NCBI RefSeq assembly: GCF_002742625.1
Contig: NZ_PEBF01000001.1
Span: forward strand, 1,240,001 to 1,304,000
Length of the DNA: 64,000 nt
Direction: 5' to 3'
Origin: Caulobacter sp. FWC2
GTDB lineage: Bacteria; Pseudomonadota; Alphaproteobacteria; Caulobacterales; Caulobacteraceae
Shown: piece by piece, positions 27,484 to 37,142 of the stretch
Layout: each line of letters opens with the position of its first letter
How positions within the stretch are numbered: position 1 is the first letter of the stretch
Notes under the pieces: generated by a model
Databases searched by the model: none
What the model was told of the DNA's origin: nothing
The model's input: the letters and a program-made list of their open reading frames with translations, nothing else
Program-made: the position numbers and the translations under genes

Positions 27484-27493
27484 CCGATTTTCA

Positions 27494-27543
27494 TCCGGGC
27501 CGGGTGGACGTCGACGCTATTGGCATGCGCCCGGCCCGGAGGA
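27494..27543 (+). promoter_or_regulatory. Expression-platform hairpin holding the transporter's ribosome site
   Basis: A perfect 11-bp stem, 27494-27504 with 27530-27540. The end of the 3' arm supplies the first bases of the GGAGGA Shine-Dalgarno (27538-27543), 8 nt before the GTG at 27552. Forming this stem would restrict ribosome access, so translational control by the upstream riboswitch is likely. Stem observed, mechanism inferred. Confidence 0.6.
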
Positions 27544-27551
27544 TTATTTCA

Positions 27552-28127
27552 GTGGAAGCCCTGCTCGTCTCGACCCTGGTCGTGGCCATCGCCGAAATCG
27601 GCGACAAGACCCAATTGCTGGCCATCATCCTGGCCACGCGGTTCAAGAAGCCCGTCCCGATCATTCTGGGCATCCTGGTCGCCACCCTGGCCAACCACGC
27701 CCTGGCCGCCACCGCCGGTTACTGGGTGTCGGACTTCCTGAGCGGCGCCTGGTTCAAATGGGCCATCGCCATCTCGTTCATCGCCATGGCCGCCTGGGCG
27801 CTGATCCCCGACAAGGCGGATGATGAAGAGGGCCAGAGCGCGGGCCGCTACGGCGTCTTCGTGACCACGGCCATCGCCTTCTTCCTGGTCGAGATGGGCG
27901 ACAAGACCCAGATCGCCACCGTCGCCCTGGGCGCCAAGTTCCACTCGATCTTCTGGGTCGCCGCCGGCACGACGCTAGGCATGATGCTGGCCAATGTGCC
28001 CGCCGTGTACCTGGGCGAGGCCGCGACCAAGATCGTGCCGCTGAAGTACGTCCGAATGGGCGCGGCGCTGATCTTCCTGTTGCTGGGGATCTGGCAGGTG
28101 GCCGAGCTTACGGGGCTGTTGAAGTAG
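27552..28127 (+). CDS. UPF0016 (GDT1/TMEM165-type) manganese/calcium transporter
   Basis: 191 residues from GTG at 27552. The two family signatures are present: E-I-G-D-K-T in the first and E-M-G-D-K-T in the second three-helix repeat; six hydrophobic segments in all. The family exports Mn2+ (and moves Ca2+) in exchange for protons. The start is fixed by GGAGGA at 27538 and by the riboswitch: a longer frame opening at 27432 would have to be translated through the aptamer and is rejected. Mn2+-induced expression is expected. Confidence 0.9.
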   Translation: MEALLVSTLVVAIAEIGDKTQLLAIILATRFKKPVPIILGILVATLANHALAATAGYWVSDFLSGAWFKWAIAISFIAMAAWALIPDKADDEEGQSAGRYGVFVTTAIAFFLVEMGDKTQIATVALGAKFHSIFWVAAGTTLGMMLANVPAVYLGEAATKIVPLKYVRMGAALIFLLLGIWQVAELTGLLK

Positions 28128-28141
28128 GCTTCTCAGCCGCT

Positions 28142-28177
28142 ATGAGGGGACGGAGCCAAGGAGTTCCGTCCCCTCAT
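28142..28177 (+). promoter_or_regulatory. 13-bp perfect hairpin spanning the hydantoinase start codon, Shine-Dalgarno in loop
   Basis: Arms 28142-28154 and 28165-28177 are exact reverse complements. The loop GCCAAGGAGT exposes AAGGAG (28158-28163), and the right arm runs into the ATG (28176-28178). It also follows the UPF0016 gene by 14 bp and could end that transcript, though no T tract follows. The core GGGGACGGAGC is shared with 26491-26501. Confidence 0.65.
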
Positions 28178-31100
28178 GACCGCCAACCCTGATGTTCCGC
28201 GCGGCTGGGAATTCTGGATCGACCGGGGCGGCACGTTCACGGACATCGTCGCGCGGCGGCCGGACGGGTCGCTGGTCACCCACAAGCTGCTGTCGGAAAA
28301 TCCCGAGCACTATGCCGACGCCGCCGTGGCGGGCGTCCGGGCGCTGCTGCCGGATGGCGCGACCATCGACGCGGTGAAGATGGGCACCACGGTCGCCACC
28401 AACGCCCTGCTTGAGCGCAAAGGTGAACCGACCGTGCTGGCGATCACGGCGGGTCACGCCGACGCGCTGCGCATCGGCTACCAGGCGCGGCCCAAGCTGT
28501 TCGAGCGCCATATCGTCAAGCCGGAGGCCCTCTACGACCGCGTCGTCGAGATCGACGAGCGGATGAGCGTCGAGGGTCAGGTGCTGCGTCCGCTGGACGA
28601 GGGCGCTGCGCGGACCGGTCTGCAGGCGGCGTTTGATGAAGGCTTTCGGGCCATCGCCATCGTGCTGCTGCACGGCTTCCGCTTCACCGACCATGAGGCG
28701 CGGGTCGCCGCGATCGCGCGCGACATCGGCTTCAGCCAGGTCTCGGTCAGTCACGAGGTTAGCCCGCTGATGAAGCTGGTCGGGCGCGGCGACACCACCG
28801 TGGTCGACGCCTACCTCTCTCCGATCCTGCGTCGTTACGTGGATCAGGTCGCCGGGGCGCTGGGCCACGACACCCGGCTCCTCTTCATGCAGTCCAATGG
28901 CGGCCTGACCGATGCGCGGGCCTTCCGGGGCAAGGACGCCATCCTGTCCGGCCCGGCCGGCGGCGTGGTCGGCATGGCGCGGACGGCGGGAGAGGCCGGG
29001 TTCGAGCGGGTCATCGGCTTCGACATGGGTGGCACCTCGACCGACGTCTGCCACTATGCCGGCCAGTACGAGCGGGCCTTCGAGACGGTGGTGGCCGGCG
29101 TGCGGATGCGCGCGCCGATGATGAACATCCATACGGTGGCGGCCGGCGGCGGCTCGATCTGTTCGTTCGACGGGGCGCGGCTGCGCGTGGGTCCGGCCTC
29201 GGCCGGCGCGGTCCCAGGACCGGCGGCCTACCGCCGGGGCGGGCCGCTGACGGTCACCGACTGCAACGTCATGCTGGGCAAGCTGCGGCCGGAGTTCTTC
29301 CCCAAGGTGTTCGGCCCCAACGCCGACCAGCCGCTGGACGCCGAGGCCGTCACGCGCGGCTTCGAGGCCGTGAGCGCCGAGATCGAAGCGGAGACCGGCA
29401 GGGCCATGACACCTCGGGAGGTGGCCGAGGGCTTCGTCACCATCGCGGTCGAGAACATGGCCAAGGCCGTGCGGCAGATCTCGATCCAGCGCGGCTACGA
29501 CGTCACCCGCTACGTCCTGGCCTGCTTTGGCGGCGCGGGCGGTCAGCACGCCTGCCTGGTGGCCGACGCCCTGGGCATGACCAAGGTGATGATCCATCCC
29601 TTCGCGGGGGTCCTGAGCGCCTACGGCATGGGCCTGGCGGACCTGCGCCTGATCCGCGAGGAGACGGTCGAGCGGCCGCTTGACCAGGCGGGCGACCTGG
29701 CCGACCGAGCGAAGGTGCTAGCTGCCGAGGCGGAGGCGGCTCTGCTGGCCCAAGACGTGCCGATGGCCTCGGTCGAGACCGTCGCCAGCCTGCGGGTGAA
29801 GTACGCCGGCACGGACACGCCGCTGGTTGTGCCGTTCGGGGATACTGTGCGTGAGGACTTCGAGGCGCTGCACCAACGCCGCTTCGGCTTCACCTCGCCG
29901 TCGACGCCCCTGGTGGTCGAGACCCTATCGGTCGAGGCGATCGGACATTCGGACGCCGGTGCGGAACCGGAGTTCGCGTCCGGCGCGTCAACGGGCGAGC
30001 CCGCGCCCCTGGCCACCGTCCAAACGCGGATGGCCGGCGCCAGCCATACGACGCCGGTTTTCGACCGCGAGGCCCTGGCCATCGGCGCCGAGATCCTCGG
30101 CCCGGCCATCATCCGCGAAACCACCGGCACGACGGTCGTCGAGCCCGGCTGGCGCGCGACCGTTGACGCTCATCTGAACCTGATCCTCGACCGCGTCGTC
30201 GCCCTGCCGACCCGCAAGGCCATCGGGACCGAGGCCGATCCCGTCATGCTGGAGGTGTTCAACAACCTGTTCATGGCTGTGGCCGAGGAGATGGGTTTCG
30301 CCCTCCAAAACACCGCCTATTCGGTCAATATCAAGGAGCGGCTGGACTTCTCCTGCGCGCTGTTCAGCCGTGACGGCGACCTGATCGCCAACGCCCCGCA
30401 CATGCCGGTGCACCTGGGCTCGATGGGCGACAGCGTGCGGGCCATCCGCGATGCGCGCGAGCATGACGGGCGCGGGATGAAGTCCGGCGACGTCTACATG
30501 CTCAATGCCCCCTATAACGGCGGCACCCACCTGCCGGACGTGACGGTGGTCATGCCGGTGTTCGACGCGGCGGGAACCCTGCTGTTCTACGTCGCCGCGC
30601 GGGGGCACCAGGGCGATATCGGCGGGATCACGCCGGGCTCGATGCCGCCGACCAGCAAGACGGTCGAGGAGGAGGGCGTCCTGATCGAGAACTTCCTGCT
30701 GGTCGAAGCAGGGCGGTTTCTGGAGGCCGAGACGCGGGCTCTGCTGGCCTCGGGCAAGTGGCCGGCGCGCAATCCCGACCAGAACATCGGCGACCTCAAG
30801 GCCCAGATCGCGGCCTGCGCGCGCGGCGCCGAGGCCCTGACCGGCATGGTCGCCGAGTTCGGCCAGGACGTCGTTGAGGCCTACATGGCCCACGTCCAGG
30901 ACAATGCCGAAGAGGCCGTCCGCCGCGTGTTGGCTACGATGCAAGGCGGATCTTTCGCCTATGAGTTGGATGACGGGGCGGTGGTCCGCGTGGCCATCAC
31001 GGTCGACCGCCAGGCGCGCACCGCGCGCGTGGACTTCACCGGCACCAGCGATCAGGTCCCGACTAACTTCAACGCCCCAGCCTCGATCTGCCGGGCGGCG

Positions 31101-31769
31101 GCGCTGTACGTCTTCCGCACCCTGGTCGATGACGAGATTCCCATGAACGACGGCTGCCTGCGGCCGGTCGAGCTGGTCATTCCTGAGGGCTCAATGCTGC
31201 GGCCGCGCTATCCGGCCGCCGTGGTGGCCGGCAATGTCGAGACCAGCCAGGTCGTCGTAGACGCCCTCTATGGCGCACTCTCCGTCATGGCCGGCGCGCA
31301 GGGGACGATGAACAACTTCACCTTCGGCGACGAGCGGCGCCAGTACTACGAGACCATCTGCGGCGGTTCCGGCGCGGGGCCGGACTTCGACGGGACCGAC
31401 GCGGTCCAGACCCACATGACCAACAGTCGCCTGACTGATCCCGAGGTGCTGGAGACCCGCTATCCAGTGCTGGTCGAGGCGTTCTCGATCCGGCGCGGGT
31501 CGGGCGGGCAGGGCGTCTATCGCGGCGGCGACGGCGTGGTGCGCAGGATCGGCTTCCGCGAGCCGATGACCGCGACCTTGCTGTCCAACCGCCGCCGCGT
31601 GCCGCCGTTCGGTCTTCGCGGCGGCGGGCCGGGCGCGGTCGGAACAGCGCGGATCGAACGCGCCGACGGTCGCGTTCAGGCCATGGCCGCCACTGACCTC
31701 GTCGAGGTCGCGGTCGGTGACGCCATTGTCATCGAGACGCCAGGCGGCGGCGGTTGGGGAGAAGCGTGA
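28176..31769 (+). CDS. Fused hydantoinase A/B (5-oxoprolinase type), ATP-dependent
   Basis: 1197 residues, the length of full 5-oxoprolinases. The N-terminal half is HyuA-like with the ATPase phosphate loop '[13 protein letters not shown]', '[16 protein letters not shown]', '[11 protein letters not shown]' and '[13 protein letters not shown]'. From about residue 688 the HyuB-like half begins ('[20 protein letters not shown]', '[25 protein letters not shown]'). Would open 5-oxoproline to glutamate using ATP, or act on a hydantoin; substrate unproven. Stop and next start overlap (TGATG). Confidence 0.93.
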   Translation: MTANPDVPRGWEFWIDRGGTFTDIVARRPDGSLVTHKLLSENPEHYADAAVAGVRALLPDGATIDAVKMGTTVATNALLERKGEPTVLAITAGHADALRIGYQARPKLFERHIVKPEALYDRVVEIDERMSVEGQVLRPLDEGAARTGLQAAFDEGFRAIAIVLLHGFRFTDHEARVAAIARDIGFSQVSVSHEVSPLMKLVGRGDTTVVDAYLSPILRRYVDQVAGALGHDTRLLFMQSNGGLTDARAFRGKDAILSGPAGGVVGMARTAGEAGFERVIGFDMGGTSTDVCHYAGQYERAFETVVAGVRMRAPMMNIHTVAAGGGSICSFDGARLRVGPASAGAVPGPAAYRRGGPLTVTDCNVMLGKLRPEFFPKVFGPNADQPLDAEAVTRGFEAVSAEIEAETGRAMTPREVAEGFVTIAVENMAKAVRQISIQRGYDVTRYVLACFGGAGGQHACLVADALGMTKVMIHPFAGVLSAYGMGLADLRLIREETVERPLDQAGDLADRAKVLAAEAEAALLAQDVPMASVETVASLRVKYAGTDTPLVVPFGDTVREDFEALHQRRFGFTSPSTPLVVETLSVEAIGHSDAGAEPEFASGASTGEPAPLATVQTRMAGASHTTPVFDREALAIGAEILGPAIIRETTGTTVVEPGWRATVDAHLNLILDRVVALPTRKAIGTEADPVMLEVFNNLFMAVAEEMGFALQNTAYSVNIKERLDFSCALFSRDGDLIANAPHMPVHLGSMGDSVRAIRDAREHDGRGMKSGDVYMLNAPYNGGTHLPDVTVVMPVFDAAGTLLFYVAARGHQGDIGGITPGSMPPTSKTVEEEGVLIENFLLVEAGRFLEAETRALLASGKWPARNPDQNIGDLKAQIAACARGAEALTGMVAEFGQDVVEAYMAHVQDNAEEAVRRVLATMQGGSFAYELDDGAVVRVAITVDRQARTARVDFTGTSDQVPTNFNAPASICRAAALYVFRTLVDDEIPMNDGCLRPVELVIPEGSMLRPRYPAAVVAGNVETSQVVVDALYGALSVMAGAQGTMNNFTFGDERRQYYETICGGSGAGPDFDGTDAVQTHMTNSRLTDPEVLETRYPVLVEAFSIRRGSGGQGVYRGGDGVVRRIGFREPMTATLLSNRRRVPPFGLRGGGPGAVGTARIERADGRVQAMAATDLVEVAVGDAIVIETPGGGGWGEA

Positions 31770-32251
31770 TGGCCAAGGCGTCCGTACTGTTCGTCTGCAT
31801 GGGCAATATCTGTCGCTCGCCCCTGGCCGAGGGGGCGTTCCGGGCGGAAGCCGAGCGGCTGGGCCTGGAGGTCACGGTCGACAGCGCTGGCACCGGCGGC
31901 TGGCACAAGGGCGACCCGCCAGATCCGCGCGCCATCGCCGTGGCGCGGCGTAACGGCGTCGACATCAGCGGCCTGAAGGCGCGCCAGGTGAAGCCCGACG
32001 ACTTCCGGATCTTCACCCACATCTACGCCCTCGACCATGACAACCTGCGGGGCCTGCTGCAGGTCGCCCCCTCTGACGCGACCGCCGAGGTCGGCCTGTT
32101 GCTGGATCTGGTCGAGGGGCATCGGGGCCGGGCCGTGGCCGATCCGTACTATGGGGACGACGCAGGGTTCGACGTGACCTGGAGCGATGTGGTCCTGGCG
32201 GCGCAAGCCCTGGCGCGGCGACTGGCAGATGAGGGCTGGGCCAGGGTCTGA
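31769..32251 (+). CDS. Low-molecular-weight protein tyrosine phosphatase
   Basis: 160 residues from ATG at 31769, overlapping the hydantoinase stop by 1 bp. The P-loop is C-M-G-N-I-C-R-S with nucleophile Cys10 and Arg16, and the general-acid loop is 'DPYYGDDAGFD'. Cytosolic phosphatase of the Wzb/Etp type; it may act on phosphotyrosine or on arsenate. Coupling to a 5-oxoprolinase suggests only co-expression. Confidence 0.95.
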   Translation: MAKASVLFVCMGNICRSPLAEGAFRAEAERLGLEVTVDSAGTGGWHKGDPPDPRAIAVARRNGVDISGLKARQVKPDDFRIFTHIYALDHDNLRGLLQVAPSDATAEVGLLLDLVEGHRGRAVADPYYGDDAGFDVTWSDVVLAAQALARRLADEGWARV

Positions 32252-32304
32252 CCCTTATCCGTTCATTGCCGCGCCGCAGGGAAGGGCGGCTTGGGATTTA
32301 AGGC

Positions 32305-33612
32305 CTAGGTGGCCGGGTGGCTCTTCGCCCAGCCCTCATAGGCCTTGATCGCCTTGGCCGGCGCCGTGCCGAACCAGGAATAGCCGTTGCGGCGCTCCAG
32401 CGAGAGCTCGTTGGCGTTGTCGCGCAGGGTCTTGTCGCGTTCGCCAAAGACCGGCTGGCCAGCGGTGTCGTAGTAGCGCGACCAAAGCGGACCCGCGCCC
32501 GGCTGGTCGACCAGCCGGCGGCCTTCGGGGTCGCCTTTCCCGCCGGTCCAGGCCTTGCCCATGATCGCAGCGCCCTTCAGCCAGGCTACGCCCGCATGGA
32601 CGGCGGCCACTTCCGCTGGGGTCGGGTCGGGCAGGCTCATCAGATAGACCAGCAGGTCGGCGCTCTCGCCCGTCGAGAGGGCCGGCGGCTCGAAGTTGCG
32701 ACCGGCGACCGGGGCCAGGGTGAAGGGGTCGGCCTGCTGGCCCCAGATCGTCAGCTTGCCGCCGACGCGGATCTGCGAGGCGACGATGACCTCGCGACCC
32801 TTCCGGGCGGCGACGCCGGCCTTGGCGCGCAGGTCGGCGGGCACGAAGGCGAAGTCGGCCTTGGCTTCGAAGACCTCGGTCAGCAGATCGGCGGCTTCCG
32901 AAACGGCGTTGTCATTGAAGGTGACCGCATCATGGTAGCCCCCTTCCAGCGGCCAGACCTGCGGCCAGCCGCCGTTCGGAAACTGCGCGGCCAGCAGGTA
33001 GCGCACACCCTTCAGGAAGCTCGTCCGATAGGCCTCGCCCTCCTTGCCCGGGAGCTGGCCTGCGACTTTGGCGAGAAAGCGCATCTCGGTGATGGTCGCG
33101 TTGTTGTCCAGCGTGCCGACATAACCCCAGGCGGGGTCGCGGGCGGCGTCGAAATCGGCCTCGCTGAGGTGCTTGGAATTGTTGTCGGCGTGCCAGGGTT
33201 GGCCCGGCAGGCGCAGGGCTCCGGTGCGGTCCTCGTTCTTGCTCCAGCCGCCGGACGGCGTCTGGAAGCTGACGATAACGTCGGCGATGTGGCGCGCCTC
33301 GGGCGAGGCGTACCAGGCCGCATCCCTGTCCAAGGCCATGCCGTTGTCGCCATGACCGGTCGGCGGCGACGGCGGCGCGGCCTGGTCTGGCTCCAGCTCG
33401 GCGGCCAGGGCGGCGCGGTCGGCCTTTTCCTGGGCGGTCGATCGCTCGAGATAGGCCTTCCACGCCGGCTGCTGGGCGGCCGGCAGCTGGGCGATCCGCT
33501 CGGCGGTGATCGGCTGGGCCGGGACGTTGGTCCCGATCACGCTGGCGGACCCCGGCGCGGCCAGCAGGCTGGCGGACAACAGAAGGCCGATCATGGCGGT
33601 GCGGTGGGTCAT
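32305..33612 (-). CDS. Secreted pectate lyase, PL10 family (PelA-type)
   Basis: 435 residues from ATG at 33612, with a signal peptide (about 1-24, 'MIGLLLSASLLAAPGSA'). PL10 hallmarks: 'TPSGGWSKNEDRTGALR', 'TLDNNATITEMRFLAKVA', 'FPNGGWPQVWPLEGGYHDAVTFNDNA' and the substrate-binding/catalytic region near 'SRYYDTAGQPVFGERDKTLRDNANELSLERRNGYSW'-like sequence at the end. Cleaves polygalacturonate by beta-elimination, in keeping with growth on plant matter. Convergent with the phosphatase gene, 54 bp apart. Confidence 0.92.
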   Translation of the reverse strand: MTHRTAMIGLLLSASLLAAPGSASVIGTNVPAQPITAERIAQLPAAQQPAWKAYLERSTAQEKADRAALAAELEPDQAAPPSPPTGHGDNGMALDRDAAWYASPEARHIADVIVSFQTPSGGWSKNEDRTGALRLPGQPWHADNNSKHLSEADFDAARDPAWGYVGTLDNNATITEMRFLAKVAGQLPGKEGEAYRTSFLKGVRYLLAAQFPNGGWPQVWPLEGGYHDAVTFNDNAVSEAADLLTEVFEAKADFAFVPADLRAKAGVAARKGREVIVASQIRVGGKLTIWGQQADPFTLAPVAGRNFEPPALSTGESADLLVYLMSLPDPTPAEVAAVHAGVAWLKGAAIMGKAWTGGKGDPEGRRLVDQPGAGPLWSRYYDTAGQPVFGERDKTLRDNANELSLERRNGYSWFGTAPAKAIKAYEGWAKSHPAT

Positions 33613-33705
33613 CTGGACGTCTCTCCCCGGCAGGCGTCGTTGTCGTTGACCGCCTCGTCTCACGGGAATGATACCGGTTTCCTACCGCTATGAAACGGGT
33701 TGAAA

Positions 33706-34869
33706 TCAGCCCTCGATGATGTGCGGGATGAACCGCGAGCGGTCCCGAGTCACTTGGCCGCGATCCTCGCGCACGCCGATGCCGGCGGCTTGGTCGCCGA
33801 TCACCCAGGAGCCGACCACCGGATAGTTCACGCCGAACTTGGGCGGCGGCTTCAGTTCCTGCCGGATCCAGCCTTCCTGGCCATAGCCCAGGTCGAGCAC
33901 CCGGCCCCGGCGGCCGTCCTTCCAGAGCTCGACATTGGCGCCCTCGCGGCTGAACAGCGGCTTGCGGGCGTAGCTGTTGCCCAACCGCTCGACCTTGGGA
34001 TCGTCGTCAAAATAGGTCTCGAGCAGGTTCGGATGGCCCGGGTGGCGCTCCCACAGCAGCGGCAGCAGCGCCTTGTTCGACAGCACCGCCTTCCACGGCG
34101 GCTCGAGGAACAGGGTCTTGGAGCCGGCGATATTGGCCGCGTACGGCTCGCGCAGCATGTCCTCCCAGGGGTACAGCTTGAACATCGCCCCGACGATGTA
34201 GTTGTCCTGGTCAACGAAACGGCCGTCGGCGTCGAGGCCGATCGCCGTCATCGGCACGAACTTCGGCTCCAGCCCCGCCAGCCGCGCCATGTCCTCCAGG
34301 AACCGCACGGTCTGGCGGTCCTCGACGAAGTCCGGATCGCTGGCGAAGTGGACGAAGCCGCCGTTCGGGAAGATCGCCTTGAAGCGATCGGACAACTGGT
34401 CGTGCAGGCTGTTGAACTGGTCCGTGCTGTCCGGCAGCAGGTCTTGCTGGATCAGGTCCTCCAGCCACAGCCACTGGAAGACGCCAGCCTCATAGATGCT
34501 GGTCGGCGTGTCGGCGTTGTACTCATAGAGCTTGGGCGGGCCCGCCCCGTCGTAGAAGAAGTCGAAGCGGCCGTAGAGCGAGGGATCGCGCGCCGCCCAC
34601 GAGGCGGCGACCAGATCGCGGGAGGCCTCGGGAATTCGCAGACGCGCCATCACGGCGTCGCTCTTCACCGCGTCGTCGACGAGGTCGAGACACAGCTGGT
34701 GCAGCGTCTCGGTCGCGGGCTCCAGATGGCCCTCGACCTCCTCCAGCGTGAAGGCGTAAGCGGCCCGTTCGTCCCAATAGCGACGGCCGTCAGCGTGGTG
34801 CCAGGTGAAGCCGACCGCCTCGGCCTTGGACTTCCAGTCGGGCCGAGGCGTCAGGGTGAGACGGCGCAT
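33706..34869 (-). CDS. Glutathionylspermidine synthase-like ATP-grasp protein (YjfC/YgiC family)
   Basis: 387 residues, the synthetase domain alone with no N-terminal amidase. Recognisable by 'GFTWHHADGRRYWDERAAYAFT', 'LYGRFDFFYDGAGPPKLYEYNADTPTS', and the ATP-grasp part 'LFLEPPWKAVLSNKALLPLLWERHPGHPNLLETYFDD', then 'YARKPLFSREGANVEL'. The true substrate of this branch is not settled; in E. coli the homologue closes the yjfIJKLMC operon. Starts within the stop of the PspA-like gene (TGATG). Confidence 0.9.
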   Translation of the reverse strand: MRRLTLTPRPDWKSKAEAVGFTWHHADGRRYWDERAAYAFTLEEVEGHLEPATETLHQLCLDLVDDAVKSDAVMARLRIPEASRDLVAASWAARDPSLYGRFDFFYDGAGPPKLYEYNADTPTSIYEAGVFQWLWLEDLIQQDLLPDSTDQFNSLHDQLSDRFKAIFPNGGFVHFASDPDFVEDRQTVRFLEDMARLAGLEPKFVPMTAIGLDADGRFVDQDNYIVGAMFKLYPWEDMLREPYAANIAGSKTLFLEPPWKAVLSNKALLPLLWERHPGHPNLLETYFDDDPKVERLGNSYARKPLFSREGANVELWKDGRRGRVLDLGYGQEGWIRQELKPPPKFGVNYPVVGSWVIGDQAAGIGVREDRGQVTRDRSRFIPHIIEG

Positions 34870-35627
34870 CAGGCGTCCGAGCCGTCCTTGTGGACCTTCT
34901 GCTTGTCCTCGATGGCCAGCATCGGGGCGGGCAGAGCCTCGTCCTTCGGGGCCATCAGGCGGGCCAACACGTCCTCGGCGCCGCCACCGCCCGGCAGGAT
35001 GCCGGCGGCCGCCAGCTTGGCGTCGAGATCCGCGCCGGTCTTGCGGTCTTCCGACTCGCTGTGCAGGCGGAACTGCTCCTCGCGGACCGACTGGCGCTCC
35101 TTGATGCGCTTGAGGCTGTCGGCGGCCGAGCCGACGACGCCGCTGGCCGAGCCCGAACGCGAGATGACCGCAGCCTGGGCCTTCTGGACGCTCTCGTTGA
35201 CCTTCACGATCTCGATTTCGCGGCGCAGGGCTTCGACCTTGGTGTCGGTCTGGGCGATGATCGTGCGCAGCTTGTCCTCGGCCGTGCGCAGTTCGGTCAT
35301 CTGCGTGGCCTTCTGGCCCGCGTCCTTCTCGAGGTCGGCGATGCGCTGGGCCACTTCCAGGGCCAGGGCCTGGTCGCCCTTGTTCATCGCCGCGCGGGCC
35401 GAGGACTCGTACTTGCGCGACTGGTCGGTGAGCTGGGCGACCTCGGTCTCCAGGCTGCGGCGGCGGGCGACCAGCTTGGCCAGCTCGTCCCGGGCCTTGC
35501 CCTGGGCGTTGTCGGCGTCGCGGATTTCCTGGTCCAGGATCCTCAGGGCGTTGGCGTCCACGATGGTTTGCGCGCCGTCATGCGCGGTCCCACGGAACAG
35601 GGCCGAGAGCTTGCTCCAGATCGACAT
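34869..35627 (-). CDS. PspA/IM30 (YjfJ-like) membrane-stress coiled-coil protein
   Basis: 252 residues. Starts 'MSIWSKLSALFRG' (amphipathic membrane-binding helix) and continues as a long coiled coil (about residues 30-165) typical of the PspA/Vipp1/ESCRT-III superfamily, then a flexible acidic tail. Such proteins polymerise on damaged inner membrane. Middle gene of the leftward half of the yjf-type cluster, 24 bp after the YjfI-like gene. Confidence 0.92.
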   Translation of the reverse strand: MSIWSKLSALFRGTAHDGAQTIVDANALRILDQEIRDADNAQGKARDELAKLVARRRSLETEVAQLTDQSRKYESSARAAMNKGDQALALEVAQRIADLEKDAGQKATQMTELRTAEDKLRTIIAQTDTKVEALRREIEIVKVNESVQKAQAAVISRSGSASGVVGSAADSLKRIKERQSVREEQFRLHSESEDRKTGADLDAKLAAAGILPGGGGAEDVLARLMAPKDEALPAPMLAIEDKQKVHKDGSDA

Positions 35628-35651
35628 CAGTAAGTCTCCAGGTCCGGTTCT

Positions 35652-36323
35652 TTAAGCGGCCGACGCGCGGCTTTTTTCGAAGGTGTCGCGCAGGTCGCTG
35701 GCGGCGGCGATGGCGTTGTCGGCCAGGGTGCGCAGCTCGATGATCAGCGTCTGCAAGGTGGTCTTGGACGAGATCTCGCCCATCAGCTCGTAATAGTCAC
35801 GGCCGTCGACGCTGGTGATGCCGAAATTCGACAGCGGCACGATCTTCTGGGCCTTGAGCAGGAATTCGTTGAAGGCCGCGCGGTCGTTCTGCTCGTCGCA
35901 GGGCCACAGCAGGGTCGAGACGACCAACTGCAGCGCGCCGCCGCTGACATAGATCGGCAGGTCGCCGAATTCATTCATCACGACCTGCAGCACGGGCTCG
36001 ACGCCCTCGACGACGGTGACGGTCATCTCGTCCGGGCGCACGAGGGCGCTTTCCACCAGCGCGTCGCGCAGGCTGTGGATCGTCCAGGCGGTGTCGATAA
36101 CGGAGTCCATGTGTCTGACGCCCTTGGGGGGATGGGGGTTGGTTGCCAGGGTCGGCCCGCGGACCGACTCGACGACGATCGCTTGAACGGCCGAAAGGAT
36201 GTCGGGCTTGCATGCCGCCGGCGCCCAGACTTCGATCTTGACGAAGCCGGCGTTCCGGCGGGCTTCACGCCACGCTCGGGTTCTTTCAGCGGCCTGGGCG
36301 CTTCGGGTCGATTTGGCAGGCAT
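35652..36323 (-). CDS. YjfI-like (DUF2170) protein with extra N-terminal basic domain
   Basis: 223 residues. The C-terminal part, from about Met72 ('MDSVIDTAWTIHSLRDALVE' onward), is DUF2170/YjfI: 'EFGDLPIYVSGGALQLVVSTLLWP' and 'SNFGITSVDGRDYYELMGEISS'. The first 65-70 residues are an extension with 'RTRAWREARRNAGFVKIEVW' that resembles a ribbon-helix-helix/MetJ-like DNA-binding segment. An internal start at 36110 has AAGGG upstream, so a short form is also possible. The gene abuts palindromic repeats at 36329-36351, which the extension may bind; autoregulation is inference. Confidence 0.8.
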   Translation of the reverse strand: MPAKSTRSAQAAERTRAWREARRNAGFVKIEVWAPAACKPDILSAVQAIVVESVRGPTLATNPHPPKGVRHMDSVIDTAWTIHSLRDALVESALVRPDEMTVTVVEGVEPVLQVVMNEFGDLPIYVSGGALQLVVSTLLWPCDEQNDRAAFNEFLLKAQKIVPLSNFGITSVDGRDYYELMGEISSKTTLQTLIIELRTLADNAIAAASDLRDTFEKSRASAA

Positions 36324-36328
36324 GCGTT

Positions 36329-36357
36329 ACATGTACGCATAACATGTACGCTTGACA
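36329..36357. promoter_or_regulatory. Tandem ACATGTACGC operator overlapping a -35-like TTGACA
   Basis: Two exact copies of ACATGTACGC (36329-36338 and 36342-36351), start-to-start spacing 13 bp, each holding the palindrome ACATGT; the first also sits in a larger near-palindrome ATGCG..CGCAT (36322-36340). TTGACA at 36352-36357 directly abuts the second copy and could be the -35 of the rightward genes. The site lies between the divergent YjfI-like and DUF2491 genes. Confidence 0.6.
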
Positions 36358-36478
36358 AGGCGTGGTTCGGCGTCATCCTGCGACCGACTTCACCCGAGGG
36401 CAAGTAGCGTTCGGGCGCTTTTGGCGTCGCACCACAAATAGGCGATGCGACCAGGATTTTGAGGGCTCGCGCACCGCG

Positions 36479-37126
36479 ATGTTCGGAAAGCTTTTCGGCA
36501 ACAAAGGCGGCGAGACCAGGTCCGCTCTGCCCGTGATCCGCAATGTCACGCTCGGTCGGACCGTGGTGCTGGATCCGCTGGCCTGGCGTCGGTTCGGGGC
36601 GGAAACCAAGTTCGCCCTCGACCGCGACACGCTGGAGATCACCGCCCAGGGGCTGATCCAGCTGAACGACGGCGCGTTCGTGCACCGCTTCTATACGGAC
36701 GACGAAATCCTGTTCCAGGTCGTCTCGGACGACCGCGAGGGCCAGAAGGCGAACGACTTCACCGTCTTCATGCCTTGGGCCAGCGAGTATCCGGCCGACC
36801 GCGCCGATCGCGACCTGTGGGCCCAGCGCCTACGCGCTCGCACCTTTCAGCCCGAGGGCCTGCCCGCCTATACCCGCCTATGGTTCGGCGAGGAGGCCGG
36901 CGAGCAGGATCCCGTGACCCTATGGGAAGACGTCTACTACAACCGCGACGCCGAGCGGCCCGACCGCCGCCTCTTTCAGACCACCATGCTGTTCAACCGC
37001 GACCTCGCCGGCGGCGACGGGCGCGAGCTGCTCCTGGCCCTGACCTTGGAGCCCGAGGACAGCAAGGATGTCAGCCACGAAATGATGATCGGCCTGCCGC
37101 TTTCGGTGGGCGAATTCCGAGCCTAG
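36479..37126 (+). CDS. DUF2491 (YjfK-like) protein
   Basis: 215 residues from ATG at 36479. Characteristic 'GRTVVLDPLAWRRFGAET', 'FYTDDEILFQVVSDD', 'TRLWFGEEAGEQDPVTLWEDVYYNRDAE' and 'SHEMMIGLPLSVGEF'. Soluble protein of unknown function. First gene of the rightward arm of the yjf-type divergon, 16 bp before the DUF350 gene. A longer in-frame start (36362) would run through the promoter region and is not supported. Confidence 0.85.
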   Translation: MFGKLFGNKGGETRSALPVIRNVTLGRTVVLDPLAWRRFGAETKFALDRDTLEITAQGLIQLNDGAFVHRFYTDDEILFQVVSDDREGQKANDFTVFMPWASEYPADRADRDLWAQRLRARTFQPEGLPAYTRLWFGEEAGEQDPVTLWEDVYYNRDAERPDRRLFQTTMLFNRDLAGGDGRELLLALTLEPEDSKDVSHEMMIGLPLSVGEFRA

Positions 37127-37142
37127 GTAGGGGGCAAGCCAG

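Noticed and set aside
27432..27551. N-terminal extension of the UPF0016 transporter
   Set aside because: In frame, but it lies inside the riboswitch aptamer and expression platform, and the GGAGGA/GTG pair at 27538-27554 is a better start.
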